This document shows positions 26,217 through 40,020 of a stretch of DNA of 64,000 bases, piece by piece. The stretch spans positions 12,914,001 to 12,978,000 of the forward strand of contig OY756962.1 in the NCBI GenBank assembly GCA_963580455.1, in the 5' to 3' direction. Under the pieces are notes generated by a model. That model was not told the origin of the DNA, ran no database searches, and was given only the letters and a program-made list of their open reading frames with translations. Positions within the stretch are counted from its first letter, which is position 1, and every line of letters starts with the position of its first letter. The translations under genes were made by a program, and so were the position numbers. The DNA is from Euonymus europaeus. Its lineage: Eukaryota; Streptophyta; Magnoliopsida; Celastrales; Celastraceae.

Positions 26217-28929
26217 TTCTTCTATGTCAAATTTTACGAGTATAATCTTCCAAGATTATTTCGATTCCAAATCATCAACTTTCTATGAGAAATGGACAAA
26301 ACCGTTAAAAGCTCCTCCATAGAGAGTGTGGAACAACTTCGAACCATCAAAGTCGTTCGATGTACACTTTTTATTGTTCTTCTATGTTAAATTTTATGAG
26401 TATAAGCTTCCTAGATTATTTCGATGCCAAAAAATGAACTTTTTACGACAAATGGAGAAAACCGTTAAAATCTCCTCCATAGATAGAGTTGAGCAACTTC
26501 GGACCATCATAGTTGCTCGGTGTACACTTTTTATTGTTCTTCTATGTCAAATTTTACAAGTATAAGCTTCAAAGATTATTTTGATTCCAAATCACTAACT
26601 TTCTATGAGAAATGGAAAAAAACCGTTAAAAGCTCCTCCATCGAGAGAGTTGAGCAACTTCGAACCATCAAAGTTCCTCGGTGTACACTTTTTATTGTTC
26701 TTCTATGTCAAATTTTACGCGTATAAGCTTCCAAAACTATTTCGATGCCAAAAGACCAACTTTGTATGACAAATGGACAAAACCGTTAAAAGCCGCTCCA
26801 TAGACAGAGTGGAGCAAGTTCGGACCGTAAAAGTTGTTCGACGTAAACTTTTTACGTTTCTTCTATGTCAAATTTTACGAGTATAAGCTTCCCAGATTAT
26901 TTCAATGACAAAACTCCAATTTTCTATGACAAATGGACAAAACAACTAAAACCTCCTCCATAGAGAGAGTTGAGCAACTTCGGACCATCAAAGTTCTTCG
27001 GTGTACACTTTTTATTGTTCTTCTATGTCAAATTTTATGAGTAGAAGCTTCCAAGATTATTTCGATTCCAAAAACACCAACTTTCTATGACAAATGGACA
27101 AAACCGTTAAAAGCTCCTCCATAGAGAAACTTCGGACCTTCAAAGTTGCTCGGTGTACACTTTTTATTGTTCTTCTATGTCAAATTTTACGAGTATGACC
27201 TTCCAAGATTATTACGATGCCAAAACGGCAACTTTTTATCACAAATGGGCAAAACCGTTAAAAGCTCCTCCATAGAGAGAGTTGAGCAACTTCGGACCAA
27301 CAAACTTGCTCGGGATACACTTTTTATTGTTGTTCTATGCCAAATTTTACGAGTATAAGCTTCCTAGATTATTTCGATGCCAAAAAACGAACTTTTTACG
27401 ACAAATGGACAAAACCGTTAAAAGCCCCTCCATAGAGAGAGTTGAGCAACTTCGGACCATCAAAGTTGCTCGGTGTACACTTTTTATTGTTATTCTATGT
27501 CAAATTTTATGAGTATAAGCTTCCAAGATTATTTCGATTCCAAATCACCAACTTTCTATGAGAAATGGACAAAACCGTTAAAAGCTCCTCCATAGAGAGA
27601 GTTGAGCAACTTCGAACCATCAAAGTTGCTCGATGTACACTTTTTATTGTTCTTCTATGTCAAATTTTACGAGTATAGGCTTCCAAGATTATTTCGTTGC
27701 CAAAACACCAACTTTTTATCACGAATGGACAAAACCGTTAAAAGCCCCTCCATAGAGAGAGTTGAGCAACTTCGGACCATCAAAGTTGCTGGGTATACAC
27801 TTTTTATTGTTCTTCTATGTCAAATTTTACGAGTATAAGCTTCCAAGATTATTTCGATGCCAAAACACAAAGTTTTTATCACAAATGGACAAAACCGTTA
27901 AAAGCTCCTCCATAGAGAGAGTTGAGCAACTTCGGACCAACAAAATTGCTCGGGATACACTTTTTATTGTTCTTCTATGCCAAATTTTACGAGTATAAGC
28001 TTCCTAGATTATTTCGATGCGAAAAAATGAACTTTTTACGACAAATGGACAAAACCGTTAAAAGCCCGTCCATAGAGAGAGTAGAGCAACTTCGGACCAT
28101 CAAAGTTGCTCGGTGTACACTTTTTATTGTTATTCTATGTCAAATTTTATGAGTATAAGCTTCCAAGATTATTTCGATTCCAAATCACCAACTTTCTATG
28201 AGAAATGGACAAAACCGTTAAAAGCTCCCCCATAGAGAGAGTTGAGCAATTTCGAACAATCAAAGTTGCTCGATGTACACTTTTTATTGTTCTTCTATGT
28301 CAAATTTTACGAGTATAGGCTTCCAAGATTATTTCGATGCCAAAAAACCAACTTTTTATCACGAATGGACAAAACCGTTAAAAGCCCCTCCATAGAGAGA
28401 GTTGAGCAACTTCGGACCATCAAAGTTGCTCGGTGTACACTTTTTACTGTTATTCTATGTCAAATTTTATGACTATAAGCTTCCAAGATTATTTCAATTC
28501 CAAATCACCAACTTTCTATGGGAAATGGACAAAACCGTTAAAAGCTCCTCCATAGAGAGAGTTGAGCAATTTCGAACCATCAAAGTTGCTCGATGTACAC
28601 TTTTTATTGTTCTTCTATGTCAAATTTTACGAGTATAAACTTCCAAGATTATTTCGATGCCAAAACACCAACTTTTTATCACAAATGGACAAAACCGTTA
28701 AAAGCCCCTCCATAGAGAGAGTTGAGCAACTTCGGACCAACAAAGTTGCTCGGGATACACTTTTTATTGTTATTCTATGTCAAATTTTATGAGTATAAGC
28801 TTCTTAGATTATTTCGATGCTAAAACACCATCATTCCATGAAAAATGGACAAAACCGTTAAAAGCTTCTCCATAGAGAGAGTTGAGCAACTTCGGACCAT
28901 CAAAGTTGCTCGGTGTACACTTTTTATTG
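26217..28929 (+). repeat. HOR unit B1, 2,713 bp (17 monomers)
   Basis: This is the first copy of a 17-mer that repeats at offset 2,713. The marker monomer at 27,121 is followed directly by the CGAGTATGACCTTCC monomer, so about two monomers of HOR A are missing here. Private variants shared with B2 include ATTTCGTTGCC (27,693), CAAAATTGCTCGGG (27,942), GAGTAGAGC (28,079) and CGAACAATC (28,254). Near its left end it differs from B2 and B3 at GGTGTACAC (26,519) and CTTCGAACC (26,658). Confidence 0.92.
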
Positions 28930-31642
28930 TTCTTCTATGTCAAATTTTACGAGTATAATCTTCCAAGATTATTTCGATTCCAAATCATCAACTTTCTATG
29001 AGAAATGGACAAAACCGTTAAAAGCTCCTCCATAGAGAGTGTGGAACAACTTCGAACCATCAAAGTCGTTCGATGTACACTTTTTATTGTTCTTCTATGT
29101 TAAATTTTATGAGTATAAGCTTCCTAGATTATTTCGATGCCAAAAAATGAACTTTTTACGACAAATGGAGAAAACCGTTAAAATCTCCTCCATAGATAGA
29201 GTTGAGCAACTTCGGACCATCATAGTTGCTCGGTATACACTTTTTATTGTTCTTCTATGTCAAATTTTACAAGTATAAGCTTCAAAGATTATTTTGATTC
29301 CAAATCACTAACTTTCTATGAGAAATGGAAAAAAACCGTTAAAAGCTCCTCCATCGAGAGAGTTGAGCAACTTTGAACCATCAAAGTTCCTCGGTGTACA
29401 CTTTTTATTGTTCTTCTATGTCAAATTTTACGCGTATAAGCTTCCAAAACTATTTCGATGCCAAAAGACCAACTTTGTATGACAAATGGACAAAACCGTT
29501 AAAAGCCGCTCCATAGACAGAGTGGAGCAAGTTCGGACCGTAAAAGTTGTTCGACGTAAACTTTTTACGTTTCTTCTATGTCAAATTTTACGAGTATAAG
29601 CTTCCCAGATTATTTCAATGACAAAACTCCAATTTTCTATGACAAATGGACAAAACAACTAAAACCTCCTCCATAGAGAGAGTTGAGCAACTTCGGACCA
29701 TCAAAGTTCTTCGGTGTACACTTTTTATTGTTCTTCTATGTCAAATTTTATGAGTAGAAGCTTCCAAGATTATTTCGATTCCAAAAACACCAACTTTCTA
29801 TGACAAATGGACAAAACCGTTAAAAGCTCCTCCATAGAGAAACTTCGGACCTTCAAAGTTGCTCGGTGTACACTTTTTATTGTTCTTCTATGTCAAATTT
29901 TACGAGTATGACCTTCCAAGATTATTACGATGCCAAAACGGCAACTTTTTATCACAAATGGGCAAAACCGTTAAAAGCTCCTCCATAGAGAGAGTTGAGC
30001 AACTTCGGACCAACAAACTTGCTCGGGATACACTTTTTATTGTTGTTCTATGCCAAATTTTACGAGTATAAGCTTCCTAGATTATTTCGATGCCAAAAAA
30101 CGAACTTTTTACGACAAATGGACAAAACCGTTAAAAGCCCCTCCATAGAGAGAGTTGAGCAACTTCGGACCATCAAAGTTGCTCGGTGTACACTTTTTAT
30201 TGTTATTCTATGTCAAATTTTATGAGTATAAGCTTCCAAGATTATTTCGATTCCAAATCACCAACTTTCTATGAGAAATGGACAAAACCGTTAAAAGCTC
30301 CTCCATAGAGAGAGTTGAGCAACTTCGAACCATCAAAGTTGCTCGATGTACACTTTTTATTGTTCTTCTATGTCAAATTTTACGAGTATAGGCTTCCAAG
30401 ATTATTTCGTTGCCAAAACACCAACTTTTTATCACGAATGGACAAAACCGTTAAAAGCCCCTCCATAGAGAGAGTTGAGCAACTTCGGACCATCAAAGTT
30501 GCTGGGTATACACTTTTTATTGTTCTTCTATGTCAAATTTTACGAGTATAAGCTTCCAAGATTATTTCGATGCCAAAACACAAAGTTTTTATCACAAATG
30601 GACAAAACCGTTAAAAGCTCCTCCATAGAGAGAGTTGAGCAACTTCGGACCAACAAAATTGCTCGGGATACACTTTTTATTGTTCTTCTATGCCAAATTT
30701 TACGAGTATAAGCTTCCTAGATTATTTCGATGCGAAAAAATGAACTTTTTACGACAAATGGACAAAACCGTTAAAAGCCCGTCCATAGAGAGAGTAGAGC
30801 AACTTCGGACCATCAAAGTTGCTCGGTGTACACTTTTTATTGTTATTCTATGTCAAATTTTATGAGTATAAGCTTCCAAGATTATTTCGATTCCAAATCA
30901 CCAACTTTCTATGAGAAATGGACAAAACCGTTAAAAGCTCCCCCATAGAGAGAGTTGAGCAATTTCGAACAATCAAAGTTGCTCGATGTACACTTTTTAT
31001 TGTTCTTCTATGTCAAATTTTACGAGTATAGGCTTCCAAGATTATTTCGATGCCAAAAAACCAACTTTTTATCACGAATGGACAAAACCGTTAAAAGCCC
31101 CTCCATAGAGAGAGTTGAGCAACTTCGGACCATCAAAGTTGCTCGGTGTACACTTTTTACTGTTATTCTATGTCAAATTTTATGACTATAAGCTTCCAAG
31201 ATTATTTCAATTCCAAATCACCAACTTTCTATGGGAAATGGACAAAACCGTTAAAAGCTCCTCCATAGAGAGAGTTGAGCAATTTCGAACCATCAAAGTT
31301 GCTCGATGTACACTTTTTATTGTTCTTCTATGTCAAATTTTACGAGTATAAACTTCCAAGATTATTTCGATGCCAAAACACCAACTTTTTATCACAAATG
31401 GACAAAACCGTTAAAAGCCCCTCCATAGAGAGAGTTGAGCAACTTCGGACCAACAAAGTTGCTCGGGATACACTTTTTATTGTTATTCTATGTCAAATTT
31501 TATGAGTATAAGCTTCTTAGATTATTTCGATGCTAAAACACCATCATTCCATGAAAAATGGACAAAACCGTTAAAAGCTTCTCCATAGAGAGAGTTGAGC
31601 AACTTCGGACCATCAAAGTTGCTCGGTGTACACTTTTTATTG
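28930..31642 (+). repeat. HOR unit B2, 2,713 bp
   Basis: It matches B1 at every diagnostic variant I checked between about 26,670 and 29,515: the GTTGCC, AAAATTGC, GTAGAGC, AACAATC, CTTCTTAGATT and AAGTCGTTCG changes all recur at +2,713. It carries GGTATACAC at 29,232 and CTTTGAACC at 29,371, shared with B3 and not with B1. Confidence 0.93.
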
Positions 31643-32230
31643 TTCTTCTATGTCAAATTTTACGAGTATAATCTTCCAAGATTATTTCGATTCCAAATCA
31701 TCAACTTTCTATGAGAAATGGACAAAACCGTTAAAAGCTCCTCCATAGAGAGTGTGGAACAACTTCGAACCATCAAAGTCGTTCGATGTACACTTTTTAT
31801 TGTTCTTCTATGTTAAATTTTATGAGTATAAGCTTCCTAGATTATTTCGATGCCAAAAAATGAACTTTTTACGACAAATGGAGAAAACCGTTAAAATCTC
31901 CTCCATAGATAGAGTTGAGCAACTTCGGACCATCATAGTTGCTCGGTATACACTTTTTATTGTTCTTCTATGTCAAATTTTACAAGTATAAGCTTCAAAG
32001 ATTATTTTGATTCCAAATCACTAACTTTCTATGAGAAATGGAAAAAAACCGTTAAAAGCTCCTCCATCGAGAGAGTTGAGCAACTTTGAACCATCAAAGT
32101 TCCTCGGTGTACACTTTTTATTGTTCTTCTATGTCAAATTTTACGCGTATAAGCTTCCAAAACTATTTCGATGCCAAAAGACCAACTTTGTATGACAAAT
32201 GGACAAAACCGTTAAAAGCCGCTCCATAGA
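31643..32230 (+). repeat. HOR unit B3, partial (about 0.2 copy)
   Basis: It continues the 2,713-bp periodicity up to about 32,230. There GAGTGGAGC/GGACCGTAAAAG of B1 and B2 (26,811 and 29,520) is replaced by GAGTTGAGC/GGACCATAAAAG, and the sequence returns to HOR-A type. The marker phase is still kept: 29,834 to 32,547 is again 2,713 bp. Confidence 0.88.
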
Positions 32231-35200
32231 CAGAGTTGAGCAAGTTCGGACCATAAAAGTTGTTCGACTTAAACTTTTTACGCTTCTTCTATGTCAAATT
32301 TTACGAGTATAAGCTTCCTAGATTATTTCAATGACAAAACACCAATTTTCTATGACAAATGGACAAAACAACTAAAACCTCCTCCATAGAGAGAGTTGAG
32401 CAACTTCGGACCATCAAAGTTCTTCGGTGTACACTTTTTATTGTTCTTCTATGTCAAATTTTATGAGTAGAAGCTTCCAAGATTATTTCGATTCCAAAAA
32501 CACCAACTTTCTATGACAAATGGACAAAACCGTTAAAAGCTCCTCCATAGAGAAACTTCGGACCTTCAAAGTTGCTCGGTGTACACTTTTTATTGTTCTT
32601 CTATGTCAAATTTTATGAGTATAAGCTTCAATTATTATTTCGATTCCAAATTACCAACTTTCTATGAAAAATATACAAAACCGTTACAAGCTACTCCATA
32701 GAGAGAGTTGAGCAACTTCGGACCATCAAATTTGCTCGATGTCGCTTTTTATTGATCTTCTATGTCAAATTTTACGAGTATGACCTTCCAAGATTATTAC
32801 GATGCCAAAACGGCAACTTTTTATCACAAATGGGCAAAACCGTTAAAAGCTCCTACATAGAGAGAGTTGAGCAACTTCAGACCAACAAAGTCCCTCGGGA
32901 TACACTTTTTATTGTTCTTCTTTGTCAAATTTTATGAGTATAAGCTTCCTAGATTATTTCGATGCTAAAACACCATCTTTCTATGACAAATGGACAAAAC
33001 CGTTAAAAGCCTTTCCATAGAGAGAGTTGAGCAACTTCGGACCATCAAAGTTGCTCGGTGTACACTTTTTATTGTTATTCTATATCAAATTTTATGAGTA
33101 TAAGCTTCCAAGAATATTTCGATGCCAAAACACCAACTTTTTATCACGAATGGACAAAACTGTTAAAAGCCCCTCCATAGAGAGAGTTGAGCAACTTCGG
33201 ACCATCAAAGTTGCTCGGTATGCACTTTTTATTGTTCTTCTATGTGAAATTTTACGAGTATAAGCTTCCAAGATTATTTCGATGCCAAAACACCAACTTT
33301 TTATCACAAATAGACAAAACCGTTAAAAGCTCCTCCATGGAAAGAGTTGAGCAATTTCGGACCCTCAAAGTTGTCGGGATACACTTTTTGTTGTTGTTCT
33401 TTGTCAAATTTTATGAGTATAAGCTTCCTATATTATTTCGATGCTAAAACACCATCTTTCTATGACAAATGGTTAAAACCGTTAAAAGCCCCTCAATAGA
33501 GAGAGTTGAGCAACTTCGGACCATCAAAGTTGCTCGGTGTACACTTTTTATTGTTATTATATGTCAAATTTTATGAGTATTAGCTTCCAAGATTATTTCG
33601 ATTCCAAATCGCCCACTTTCTATGAGAAATAGACAAAACCGTTAAAAGCTCCTCCATAGAGAGAGTTGAGCAACTTCGAACCATCAAAGTTGCTCGATGT
33701 TCGCTTTTTATTGTTCTTCTATGATAAATTTTATGAGTATAACTTCCTAGATTATTTCGATGCCAAAAAACAAACTTTTTACGACAAATGGACAAAACTG
33801 TTAAAAGCTCCTCAATAGAGAGAATTGAGCAACTTCAGACCATCAAAGTTGCTCTGTGTTCACATTTTATTGTTCTTCTAAGTCAAATTTTACGAGTATA
33901 AGCTTCCAAGATTATTTTGATGCCAAAACACCAACTTTTTATCACAAATGGACAAAACCGTTAAAATCTCCTCCATAGAGAGAGTTGAGCAACTTCGGAC
34001 CAACAAACTTGCTCGCGATACACTTTTTATTGTTCTTCTATGCCAAATTTTACGAGTATAAGCTTCCTAGATTATTTCGATGCCAAAAAATGAACTTTTT
34101 ACGACAAATGGACTAAACCGTTAAAAGCCCTCCATAGAGAGAGTTGAGCAACTTCGGACCATCAAAGTTGCTCGGTGGACACTTTTTATTGTTATTCTAT
34201 GTCAAATTTTACGAGTATAAGCTTCCAAGATTATTTCGATTCCAAATCACCAACTTTCTATGAGAAATGGACAAAACCGTTAAAAGCTCCTCCATAGAGA
34301 GAGTTGAGCAACTTCGAACCATCAAAGTTGCTCGATGTACACTTTTTATTGTTCTTCTATGTCAAATTTTACGAGTATAGGCTTCCAAGATTATTTCGAT
34401 GCCAAAACAACAACTTTTTATCACGAATGGACAAAACCGTTAAAAGCTCCTCCATAGAGAGAGTTGAGCAACTTCGGACCATCAAAGTTGCTGGGTATAC
34501 ACTTTTTATTGTTCTTCTATGTCAAATTTTACGAGTATAAGCTTCCAAGATTATTTCGATGCCAAAACACCAAGTTTTTATCACAAATGGACAAAACCGT
34601 TAAAAGCTCCTCCATAGAGAGAGTTGAGCAACTTCGGACCAACAAAGTTGCTCGGGATACACTTTTTATTGTTCTTCTATGCCAAATTTTACGAGTATAG
34701 GCTTCCTAGATTATTTTGATGCCAAAAAATGAACTTTTTACGACAAATGGACAAAACCGTTAAAAGCCCCTCCATAGAGAGAGTTGAGCAACTTCGGACC
34801 ATCAAAGTTGCTCGGTGTACACTTTTTATTGTTATTCTATGTCAAATTTTATGAGTATAAGCTTCCAAGATTATTTCGATTCCAAATCACCAACTTTCTA
34901 TGAGAAATGGACAAAACCGTTAAAAGCTCCTCATAGAGAGAGTTGAGCAACTTCGAAACATCAAAGTTGCTCGATGTACACTTTTTATTGTTCTTCTATG
35001 TCAAATTTTACGAGTATAGGCTTCCAAGATTATTTCAATGCCAAAAAACAACTTTTTATCACGAATGGACAAAACCGTTAAAAGCCCCTCCAAAGAGAGA
35101 GTTGAGCAACTTCGGACCATCAAAGTTGCTGGGAATACACTTTTTATTGTTCTTCTATGTCAAATTTTACGAGTATAAGCTTCCAAGATTATTTCGATGC

Positions 35201-35739
35201 CAAAACACCAAGTTTTTATCACAAATGGACAAAACCGTTAAAAGCTCCTCCATAGAGAGAGTTGAGCAACTTCGGACCAACAAAGTTGCTCGGGATACAC
35301 TTTTTATTGTTCTTCTATGCCAAATTTTACGAGTATAAGCTTCCTAGATTATTTCGATGCCAAAAAATGAACTTTTTACGACAAATCGACAAAACCGTTA
35401 AAAGCCCCTCCATAGAGAGAGTTGAGCAACTTCGGACCATCAAAGTTGTTCGGTGTACACTTTTTATTGTTATTCAATGTCAAATTTTATGAGTATAAGC
35501 TTCCAAGATTATTTCGATTCCAAATCACCAACTTTCTATGAGAAATGGACAAAACCGTTAAAAGCTCCTCCATAGAGAGAGTTGAGCAACTTCGGACCAA
35601 CAAAGTTTCTCGGGATACACTTTTTATTGTTCTCCTATGTCAAATTTTACAAGTATAAGCTTCCAAGATTATTTCGATGCCAAAACAACAACTTTTTATC
35701 ACAAATGGACAAAACCGTTAAAAGCTCCTCCATAGAGAG

Positions 35740-36690
35740 AGTTGAGCAACTTCGGACCATCAAAGTTGCTCGGTGTACACTTTTTATTGTTATTCTATTT
35801 CAAATTTTATGAGTATAAGCTTCCAAGATTATTTCGATTCCAAATCATCAACTTTCTATGAGAAATGGACAAAACCGTTAAAAGCTCCTCCATAGAGAGA
35901 GTTGAGCAACTTAAAACCATCAAAGTTGATCGATGTACACTTTTTTTTGTTCTTCTATGTTAAATTTTATGAGTATAAGCTTCTTAGATTATTTCGACGC
36001 TAAAACACCATCTTTCTATTAAAAATGGACAAAACCGTTAAAAGCCTCTCCATAGAGAGAGTTGAGCAACTTGAGACATCAAAGTTGCTCGGTGTACATT
36101 TTTCATTGTTATTCTATGTCAAATTTTATGACTATAAGCTTCCAAGATTATTTCGATTCCAAATCACCAACTTTCTATGAGAAATGGACAAAACCGTTAA
36201 AAGCCCCTCCATAGAGAGAGTTGAGCAACTTCGGACCATCAAAGTTGTTCGGTGTACACTTTTTATTGTTATTCTACGTCAAATTTTATGAGTATAAGCT
36301 TCCAAGATTATTTCGATTCCAAATCACCAACTTTCTATGAGAAATGGACAAAACCGTTAAAAGCTCCTCCATAGAGAGAGTTGAGCAACTTAAAACCATC
36401 AAAGTTGATCGATGTACACTTTTTTTTGTTCTTCTATGTTAAATTTTATGAGTATAAGCTTCTTAGATTATTTCGACGCTAAAACACCATCATTCTATTA
36501 AAAATGGACAAAACCGTTAAAAGCCTCTCCATAGAGAGAGTTGAGCAACTTGGGACATCAAAGTTGCTCGGTGTACATTTTTCATTGTTATTCTATGTCA
36601 AATTTTATGATTATAAGCTTCCAAGTTTATTTCGATTCCAAATCACCAACTTTCTATGAGAAATGGACAAAACCGTTAAAAGCTCCTCCA
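35740..36690 (+). repeat. 479-bp trimer, two copies
   Basis: The CTTAAAACCATC monomer recurs at 35,911 and 36,390 (offset 479), each followed by ACTTTTTTTTGTTC and the GACGCTAAAACACC monomer, then a monomer 1 bp short (CTTGAGACATC and CTTGGGACATC). That 1-bp loss explains 479 instead of 480. A single related copy lies at about 24,908. Confidence 0.8.
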
Positions 36691-36799
36691 TAGAGAGAGT
36701 TGAGCAACTTCGGACCAACAAAGTTCTTCGGGATACACTTTATATTGTTCTTCTATGTCAAATTTTACGAGTATAAGCTTCCTACATTATTTCGATGCC

Positions 36800-38375
36800 A
36801 AAAAACGAACTTTCCACGACAAATGGACAAAACCGTTAAAAGCCCCTCCATAGAGAGAGTTGAGCAACTTCGGACCATCAAAGTTGCTCGGTGTACACTT
36901 TTTACTGTTATTCTATGTCAAATTTTATGACTATAAGCTTCCAAGTTTATTTCGATTCCAAATCACCAACTTTCTATGAGAAATGGACAAAACCGTTAAA
37001 AGCTTCTCCATAGAGAGAGTTGAGCAATTTCGAACCATCAAAGTTGCTCGATGTACACTTTTTACTGTTCTTTTATTTCAAATTTTACGAGTATAAACTT
37101 CCAAGATTATTTCGATACCAAAACACCAACTTTTTATCACAAATGGACAAAACCGTTAAAAGCCCCTCCATAGAGAGAGTTGAGCAACTTCGGACCAACA
37201 AAGTTGCTCGGGATACACTTTTTATTGTTCTTCTATGTCAAATTTTACGAGTATAAGCTTCCTAGATTATTTCGATGCTAAAACACCATCTTTCTATGAA
37301 AAATGGAAAAACTCGTTAAAAGCTCCTCCATAGAGAGAGTTGACCAACTTCGGACCATCAAAGTTTCCCGGTTTACACTTTTTATTGTTATTTTATGTCA
37401 AATTTTATGTGTATAAGCTTCCAAGATTATTTCGATTCCAAATCACCAACTGCTATGAGATATGGACAAAACCGTTAAAAGCTCTTCCATAGAGAGAGTT
37501 GAGCAACTTCGAACCATGAAAGTTGCTTGATATACACTTTTTATTGTTCTTCTATGTTAAATTTTATGAGTATAAGCTTCCTAGATTATTTCGAGGCCAA
37601 AAAACAAATTTTTTACGAGAAATGGACAAAACCGTTAAAAGCTCCTCCATAGAGAACGTTGAGGAACTTCGGACCATCAAAGTTTCTCGGTGTACACTTT
37701 TTATTGTTCTCCTATGTCAAATTTTACGAGTATAAGCTTCCAAGATTATTTCATTTCCAAATCGCCCACTTTCTATGACAAATAGACAAAACCGTTAAAA
37801 GCTCCTCCATAGAGAGAGTTAAGCAACTTCGAACCATCAAAGTTGCTCGATGTTTGCTTTTTATTGTTCTTCTATGATAAATTTTATGAGTATAACTTCC
37901 TAGATTATTTGGATGCCAAAAAACGAACTTTCCACGACAAATGGAGAAAACCGTTAAAAGCCCCTCCATAGAGAGAGTTGAGCAACTTCGGACCATCAAA
38001 GTTGCTCGGTGTACACTTTTAACTATTATTCTATGTCAAATTTTATGACTATAAGCTTCCAAGATTATTTCGATTCCAAATCACCAACTTTCTATGAGAA
38101 ATGGACAAAACCGTTAAAAGCTCCTCCATAGAGAGAGTTGAGCAATTTCGAACCATCAAAGTTGCTCGATGTACACTTTTTACTGTTCTTCTATTTCAAA
38201 TTTTACGAGTATAAACTTCCAAGATTATTTCGATACCAAAACACCAACTTTTTATCACAAATGGACAAAACCGTTAAAAGCCCCTCCATAGAGAGAGTTG
38301 AGCAACTTCGGACCAACAAAGTTGCTCGGGATACACTTTTTATTGTTCTTCTATGTCAAATTTTACGAGTATAAG
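36800..38375 (+). repeat. 1,118-bp (7-mer) unit, 1.4 copies
   Basis: GAACTTTCCACGAC occurs at 36,807 and 37,925, and the following three monomers, with TACTGTTC, TATTTCAAATTTT and GATACCAAAAC variants, recur at +1,118 (37,070-37,120 and 38,190-38,240). Similarity ends near 37,256/38,374, where copy 1 continues as GATGCTAAAACACCATC and copy 2 as GATGCCAAAACACC. Confidence 0.82.
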
Positions 38376-40020
38376 CTTCCAAGATTATTTCGATGCCAAA
38401 ACACCAACGTTTTATCACAAATGGACAAAACCGTTAAAAGCTCCTCCATAGAGAGAGTTGAGCAACTTCGGACCATCAAAGTTGCTCGGTATGCACTTTT
38501 TATTGTTCTTCTATGTCAAATTTTACGAGTATAAGCTTCCAAGATTATTTCGATGCCAAAACACCAACTTTTTATCACAAATAGACAAAACCGTTAAAAG
38601 CTCCTCCATGGAAAGAGTTGAGCAATTTCGGACCCTCAAAGTTTTCGGGATACACTTTTTATTGTTGTTCTTTGTCAAATTTTATGAGTATAAGCTTCCT
38701 AGATTATTTCGATGCTAAAACACCATCTTTCTATGACAAATGGTTAAAACCGTTAAAAGCCCCTCAATAGAGAGAGTTGAGCAACTTCGGACCATCAAAG
38801 TTGCTCGGTGTACACTTTTTATTGTTATTCTATGTCAAATTTTATGAGTATTAGCATCCAAGATTATTTCATTTCCAAATCGCCCACTTTCTATGACAAA
38901 TAGACAAAACCGTTAAAAGCTCCTCCATAGAGAGAGTTGAGCGACTTCGAACCATCAAAGTTGCTCGATGTTCGCTTTTTATTGTTCTTCTATGATAAAT
39001 TTTATGAGTATAACTTCCTAGATTATTTCGATGCCAAAAAACAAACTTTTTACGACAAATGGACAAAACTGTTAAAAGCTCCTCAATAGAAAGAGTTGAG
39101 CAACTTCAGACCGTCAAAGTTGCTCTGTGTTCACTTTTTATTGTTCTTCTATGTGAAATTTTACGAATATAAGCTTCCAAGATTATTTTGATGCCAAAAC
39201 ACCAACTTTTTATCACAAATGGACAAAACCGTTAAAAGCTCCTCCATAGAGAGAGTTGAGCAACTTCGGACCAACAAACTTGCTCGGGATACACTTTTTA
39301 TTGTTCTTCTATGCCAAATTTTACGAGTATAAGCTTCTTAGATTATTTCGATGCCAAAAAACAAATTTTTTATGAGAAATGGACAAAACCGTTAAAAGCT
39401 CCTCCATAGAGAGAGTTGAGTAACTTCGGACCATCAAAGTTGCTCGGTGCACACTTTTTATTGTTATTCTATGTCAAATTTTATGAGTATAAGCTTCCAA
39501 GATTATTTCGATTCCAAATCGCCCACTTTCTATGAGAAATGGACAAAACCGTTAAAAGCTCTTCCATAGAGAGAGTTGCGCAACTTTGAACCATTAAAGT
39601 TGCTCGATGTTCGCTTTTTATTGTTCTTCTATGATAAATTTTATGAGTATAAGCTTCCTAGATTATTTCGATGCCAAAAAACGAACTTTTTACAATAAAT
39701 GGACAAAACTATTAAAAGTTCCTCCATAGAGAGAGTTGAGCAACTTCAGACCATCGAAGTTGCTCTGTGTTCATTTTTTATTGTTCTTCTATGTCAAATT
39801 TTACGAGTATAAGCTTCCAAGATTACTTCGATGCCAAAACACCAACTTTTTATCACAAATGCACAAAACTGTTAAAAGCTCCTCCATAGAGAGAGTTCAG
39901 CAACTTCGGACCAACAAAGTTGCTCGGGAAACACTTTTTATTGTTCTTCTATGTCAAATTTTACGAGTATAAGCTTCCTAGATTATTTCGATGCTAAAAC
40001 ACCATCTTTCTATGAGAAAT
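38375..40020 (+). repeat. Mosaic block paralogous to 22.58-23.3, 18.9-19.2 and 23.9-24.4 kb
   Basis: 38,406-38,850 aligns with 22,611-23,055 at offset 15,795, including CCAACGTTTT, a GTTGTTCTTTG monomer and TTAGCATCCAAG. Then 38,940-39,180 shares GAGCGACTTCG, CCGTCAAAG and TGTGAAATTTTACGAATAT with 18,988-19,230 (offset 19,941) and not with 23,150-23,390. Then GAGTAACTTCGG and GTGCACAC (39,419-39,450) match 23,941-23,972. The block is therefore stitched from at least three sources. Confidence 0.75.
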
